Shown: positions 6,548 through 8,704 of the stretch, piece by piece
Numbering within the stretch: position 1 is the stretch's first letter
Layout: each line of letters starts with the position of its first letter
DNA from: Gemmataceae bacterium
GTDB taxonomy: Bacteria; Planctomycetota; Planctomycetia; Gemmatales; Gemmataceae
Direction of reading: 5' to 3'
Assembly (NCBI GenBank): GCA_947474875.1
Contig: CANJKY010000099.1
Coordinates: 1-8,704, forward strand
Length of the DNA: 8,704 nucleotides
The notes under the pieces: model-generated
Told to the model about the DNA's origin: nothing
Database searches by the model: none
Seen by the model: the letters and a program-made list of their open reading frames with translations, nothing else
Program-made: the position numbers and the translations under genes

Positions 6548-7141
6548 TCATCCGGGATGGGCAGTTTCGATGCCAGAGCGGGGCGGAATTGGCCGCCGGG
6601 CCAACCAGTTCAGCACCAGCCCGAGCGGAACTCCGAGGAGCGGCCACGCCGAGCCGGCGGCCGCGGCGACCCCGACCGAAGCCGTGAACACTGTCAGCCC
6701 GGCCGTCCCGAGAATCATGCCGCGGACGGCCGCCCGGTCCGTGGCGATGACGGTGTCGGCCATCGCCTGCCGGCCCGCTTCTGGCGGGGTTCGGGTAAGC
6801 AGCGGGTCGAACAGGCCGGCGAGGGTGCGGGCGGGCAGCGGCTTGACGGACGTGAACGAGTCGCGGAGGACGGCGAGGTCGAGGCGGCCGGCGACCCAGG
6901 CATCAAGCACCGCCCGCCGCCAGCGGACGACGGTCCGGGCGTCGAGGGTGAGGCCGACGCCGACCGCCGGCATTACCAGCAACCCGCCGAGCAGCGGCCG
7001 CCAGTCCCACTTCAGGAGAGCCACCACCGGCGCCGCCAGCCCGATCAGCACCACCGCCACGACCAGGTTGCGGTATCCCCGGCCCCGCCGGTCGAGCAGT
7101 CGGGTGGTGAGCGCGAACGGATTCGGAGCGGCGTGGGTCAT
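6548..7141 (-). CDS. Four-helix membrane protein of unknown function
   Basis: The protein has 197 residues (ATG 7141, TGA 6548). Hydrophobic segments lie at about 25-43, 48-66, 141-162 and 164-181. Two helical hairpins therefore flank a soluble region of about 75 residues (67-140) rich in Arg, Asp and Leu (WRRAVLDAWVAGRLDLAVLRDSF). The N-terminus is hydrophilic, with no cleavable signal peptide. I recognise no family and no catalytic motif. The start is 9 bp downstream of the immunity gene stop, and its stop is 16 bp upstream of the fdnG start. It could therefore belong to the toxin/immunity cassette, to the dehydrogenase genes, or to neither. No strong Shine-Dalgarno is present, which fits coupling to the gene before it. 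Confidence 0.7.
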   Translation of the reverse strand: MTHAAPNPFALTTRLLDRRGRGYRNLVVAVVLIGLAAPVVALLKWDWRPLLGGLLVMPAVGVGLTLDARTVVRWRRAVLDAWVAGRLDLAVLRDSFTSVKPLPARTLAGLFDPLLTRTPPEAGRQAMADTVIATDRAAVRGMILGTAGLTVFTASVGVAAAAGSAWPLLGVPLGLVLNWLARRPIPPRSGIETAHPG

Positions 7142-7150
7142 TCGGGGAGT

Positions 7151-7843
7151 TCAGATCAGCTTCCGCTCTTTCAGCGCCCGCTCGATGTCGGCGAGCGTTC
7201 CGGGCAACGGCTTGAACTTCCACTGCGGGTGCTTCGCCGCTTCGGCGTTGGAGATCGGGCCGAGGGGCTTCAGTTGGTTCACCTTCATCAGCTTGTACAT
7301 CCCGGGTAATCCCATCACATACCGCAGGGAGTCGAGGTCCGCCGGACGGAACCCGGGGTCGGAATGGACGATCGGCCACAGCCCGGTCTCGAACACGTCT
7401 TTCGGCGCGATGGTGATCGGCTGGAGCAGCCGACCGGACTTCTCGGCGTCCGGCGTGTAGTGCGGGCTTCGCGCGACGTGGGCGAACACCTCGATCAGGT
7501 TCCAGTTCGGGTCCAGGTTGTAGATGCGGCCGAAGGCGTACCGGCCGTCGGACAACGGGATCGCGAACACGTCCCCGAGTTGGTACTTCAGCCGCTTCTT
7601 CCGCTTGGCCGTCTTGATGGTGACGGCCGCCACCTCCCGCTCGTCGAAGTTCTGGAGGGTTCTCGCGTCGGCCCACGCACGGAGGGCGGACGCGAGGACG
7701 GCTTCCACTTCTTCGACCGACGGGTTGCGACCGAGCTCTTCCCGGTAGCGGGCGGCGACCACCCTGAGAAAGTCGGCCGCGGCGTCGAGCGGGCCGTCCC
7801 CGATCTGAACGTCCGGGTTGTCTGGCGACGACCACCATCCCAT
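7151..7843 (-). CDS. Imm26-like immunity protein for the adjacent Rhs toxin
   Basis: The protein has 230 residues (ATG 7843, TGA 7151). Residues about 85-125 (KYQLGDVFAIPLSDGRYAFGRIYN, then NLIEVF) match the signature of the Imm26 family of polymorphic-toxin immunity proteins. That motif combines a GDVFAIPL strand with a GRYAFGR strand. The N-terminal 80 residues (MGWWSS..., IGDGPLDAAADFL, a helix up to about 60) look like a separate helical domain whose function I do not know. No signal peptide is present, so it should be cytosolic, where an incoming nuclease would act. It starts 22 bp after the rhs stop, the standard place for a cognate immunity gene. A good Shine-Dalgarno supports ATG 7843; the frame is open further upstream, but that part overlaps the rhs gene and reads as Arg/Thr/Ser-rich shadow sequence. 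The pairing with this toxin is inferred from position and family. Confidence 0.82.
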   Translation of the reverse strand: MGWWSSPDNPDVQIGDGPLDAAADFLRVVAARYREELGRNPSVEEVEAVLASALRAWADARTLQNFDEREVAAVTIKTAKRKKRLKYQLGDVFAIPLSDGRYAFGRIYNLDPNWNLIEVFAHVARSPHYTPDAEKSGRLLQPITIAPKDVFETGLWPIVHSDPGFRPADLDSLRYVMGLPGMYKLMKVNQLKPLGPISNAEAAKHPQWKFKPLPGTLADIERALKERKLI

Positions 7844-7848
7844 GGGAA

Positions 7849-7855
7849 CTCCTTT
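7849..7855 (-). promoter_or_regulatory. Shine-Dalgarno AAAGGAG for the immunity gene
   Basis: AAAGGAG sits 5 nt before ATG 7843, in the 22-bp gap after the rhs stop. It selects this ATG over the long upstream extension of the same frame and gives the immunity protein its own strong translation signal. Confidence 0.8.
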
Positions 7856-7865
7856 CGGGTGAATG

Positions 7866-8704
7866 TCACAGCGCGTTATATTCGGCGAGCTTGTCCCGTC
7901 TGGCTTGTTGGAAGGCGCGATCCCGGGCCGGGTCCCGGCTCCGCGTGCCCCGGTCCGGGTCGAACGAGTTACACCTGTTCGAGGGGTTGTCCGCCGCCCG
8001 CGTCCCCGCCACACTCGTGTCCCGCGTGCCGGTGAGTTCGATGTACGCCTGCTCGAACCCCCGGGCCTGCCCGTAAGTTTCGGCGTGGTCGATCGGCACC
8101 ATCTCCCGGTGCTGGGCGTCCGGGTGGTTGGGGTCGAGCCGGCCTCCCGGCTCACTGTGCTGGGAGCATCGGGTGTCGAAGTTGTTGGTGATCCCGACGT
8201 ACACCACATTCCCGTCCCGGTCGACGATGGCGTAGATGACGTACCCCTCGCCGCCGTTGGTGTCGCGGTGACAGATCAGGCCGAACGGGTCGATCCCGTT
8301 GACCGGGTTGACCGTGTACTGGTACGGGTTGAGGCCGCCGGCGAGCCGGATCGGGTCCTGGCACAGGTACGCTCCCACCCGCGGGTCGTAGTACCGATGC
8401 CAGTTGTAATGGAGACCGGTCTCCGCGTCGTGCCACTGGCCTTGGAACCGGATCGGGCAGTCGGCGTCCGGGTCGGTCAACTCCTCCCGATCCACCTCCC
8501 CCCAGGCCAGGAGGGAGGCCCGCCAGGCGACGGCCCCGTCCGGCCCGATCAACTCCCGCGGGGTGCCCAGGTGGTCGGCCACGACGGAGAACACTTTCCC
8601 GTTCCGCACCTTGGCGTAGGGGGTGAACTTCCGCGGGTCGGTGACCCACGAGGTCACGTCCTCCGGCCCGTCGATCGTGTGGATGACCACCTCGTGGTCC
8701 CACA
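7866..8704 (-). CDS. Rhs-family protein, C-terminal end with GIY-YIG nuclease toxin domain (5' end off right edge)
   Basis: This is the last 278 residues of a larger protein; the frame stays open to the right edge. Residues about 35-142 are the Rhs core-terminal domain: DHLGTPREL, RFQGQWHDAETGLHYNWHRYYDP, GAYLCQDPIRLAGGLNPYQY and the boundary motif DPFGL (138-142). In Rhs toxins the polymorphic toxin starts right after this motif. The remaining 136 residues carry a GIY-YIG-like nuclease: YVIYAIVDRDG, VYVGIT (about 167-172), R178, H182, then a downstream glutamate in GFEQAYIE (217 or 222) as candidate metal ligand. The toxin probably cuts nucleic acid in a rival cell, delivered after self-cleavage at the core. 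The immunity gene follows 22 bp downstream. The tip is polar and ends AEYNAL. The delivery system and the Rhs shell repeats lie outside the window. Confidence 0.9.
   Translation of the reverse strand, partial: WDHEVVIHTIDGPEDVTSWVTDPRKFTPYAKVRNGKVFSVVADHLGTPRELIGPDGAVAWRASLLAWGEVDREELTDPDADCPIRFQGQWHDAETGLHYNWHRYYDPRVGAYLCQDPIRLAGGLNPYQYTVNPVNGIDPFGLICHRDTNGGEGYVIYAIVDRDGNVVYVGITNNFDTRCSQHSEPGGRLDPNHPDAQHREMVPIDHAETYGQARGFEQAYIELTGTRDTSVAGTRAADNPSNRCNSFDPDRGTRSRDPARDRAFQQARRDKLAEYNAL

Overview
The window is very GC-rich and looks like the chromosome of a planctomycete of the Gemmata group. The clues are an N-terminal 'LExLExRxxPSG' motif on a presumed surface protein, a Gemmata-like sandwich domain after it, compact hairpin repeats built on CTCTCCCC/GGGGAGAG, and an Rhs-type toxin gene. 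This assignment is inference from style, not from a marker gene.

Layout. Positions 1-417 (minus) hold the N-terminal part of a large extracellular protein. A divergent gap (418-751) follows, then a plus-strand six-helix membrane protein (752-1360). That gene converges on a long minus-strand block, and the junction carries a composite hairpin repeat (1376-1495). The minus block, read from the right edge leftwards, is: Rhs protein C-terminus with a GIY-YIG nuclease toxin tip (8704-7866), an Imm26-like immunity protein (7843-7151), a four-helix membrane protein (7141-6548), then three formate dehydrogenase genes: catalytic alpha fdnG (6531-3319), iron-sulfur beta fdnH (3329-2325) and an NrfD/PsrC-type membrane subunit (2328-1510).

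The central result is that the formate dehydrogenase alpha subunit is one gene interrupted by an in-frame UGA at 6018-6016. This is the selenocysteine codon: it sits exactly at the family's active-site Sec (NQARI-U-H) and is followed by a bacterial SECIS hairpin. The GGUCU apical loop lies 21 nt from the first base of the UGA, as I recall it for E. coli fdhF. Conventional gene calling would split the gene in two, at 6531-6016 and about 6003-3319.

The complex is a hybrid. Alpha and beta are close to E. coli FdnG/FdnH, but the quinone-facing subunit is NrfD-like rather than the cytochrome b FdnI, and alpha has no visible twin-arginine signal. The likely route is formate to Mo/W-bis-MGD with Sec, then the alpha [4Fe-4S] cluster, four beta clusters, and a quinone at the NrfD subunit. 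The beta gene also carries an in-frame palindromic insertion between its first and second cysteine clusters. The six minus-strand genes are separated by only 22, 9, 16, -11 and -4 bp, so read-through from the toxin/immunity genes into the dehydrogenase is possible.
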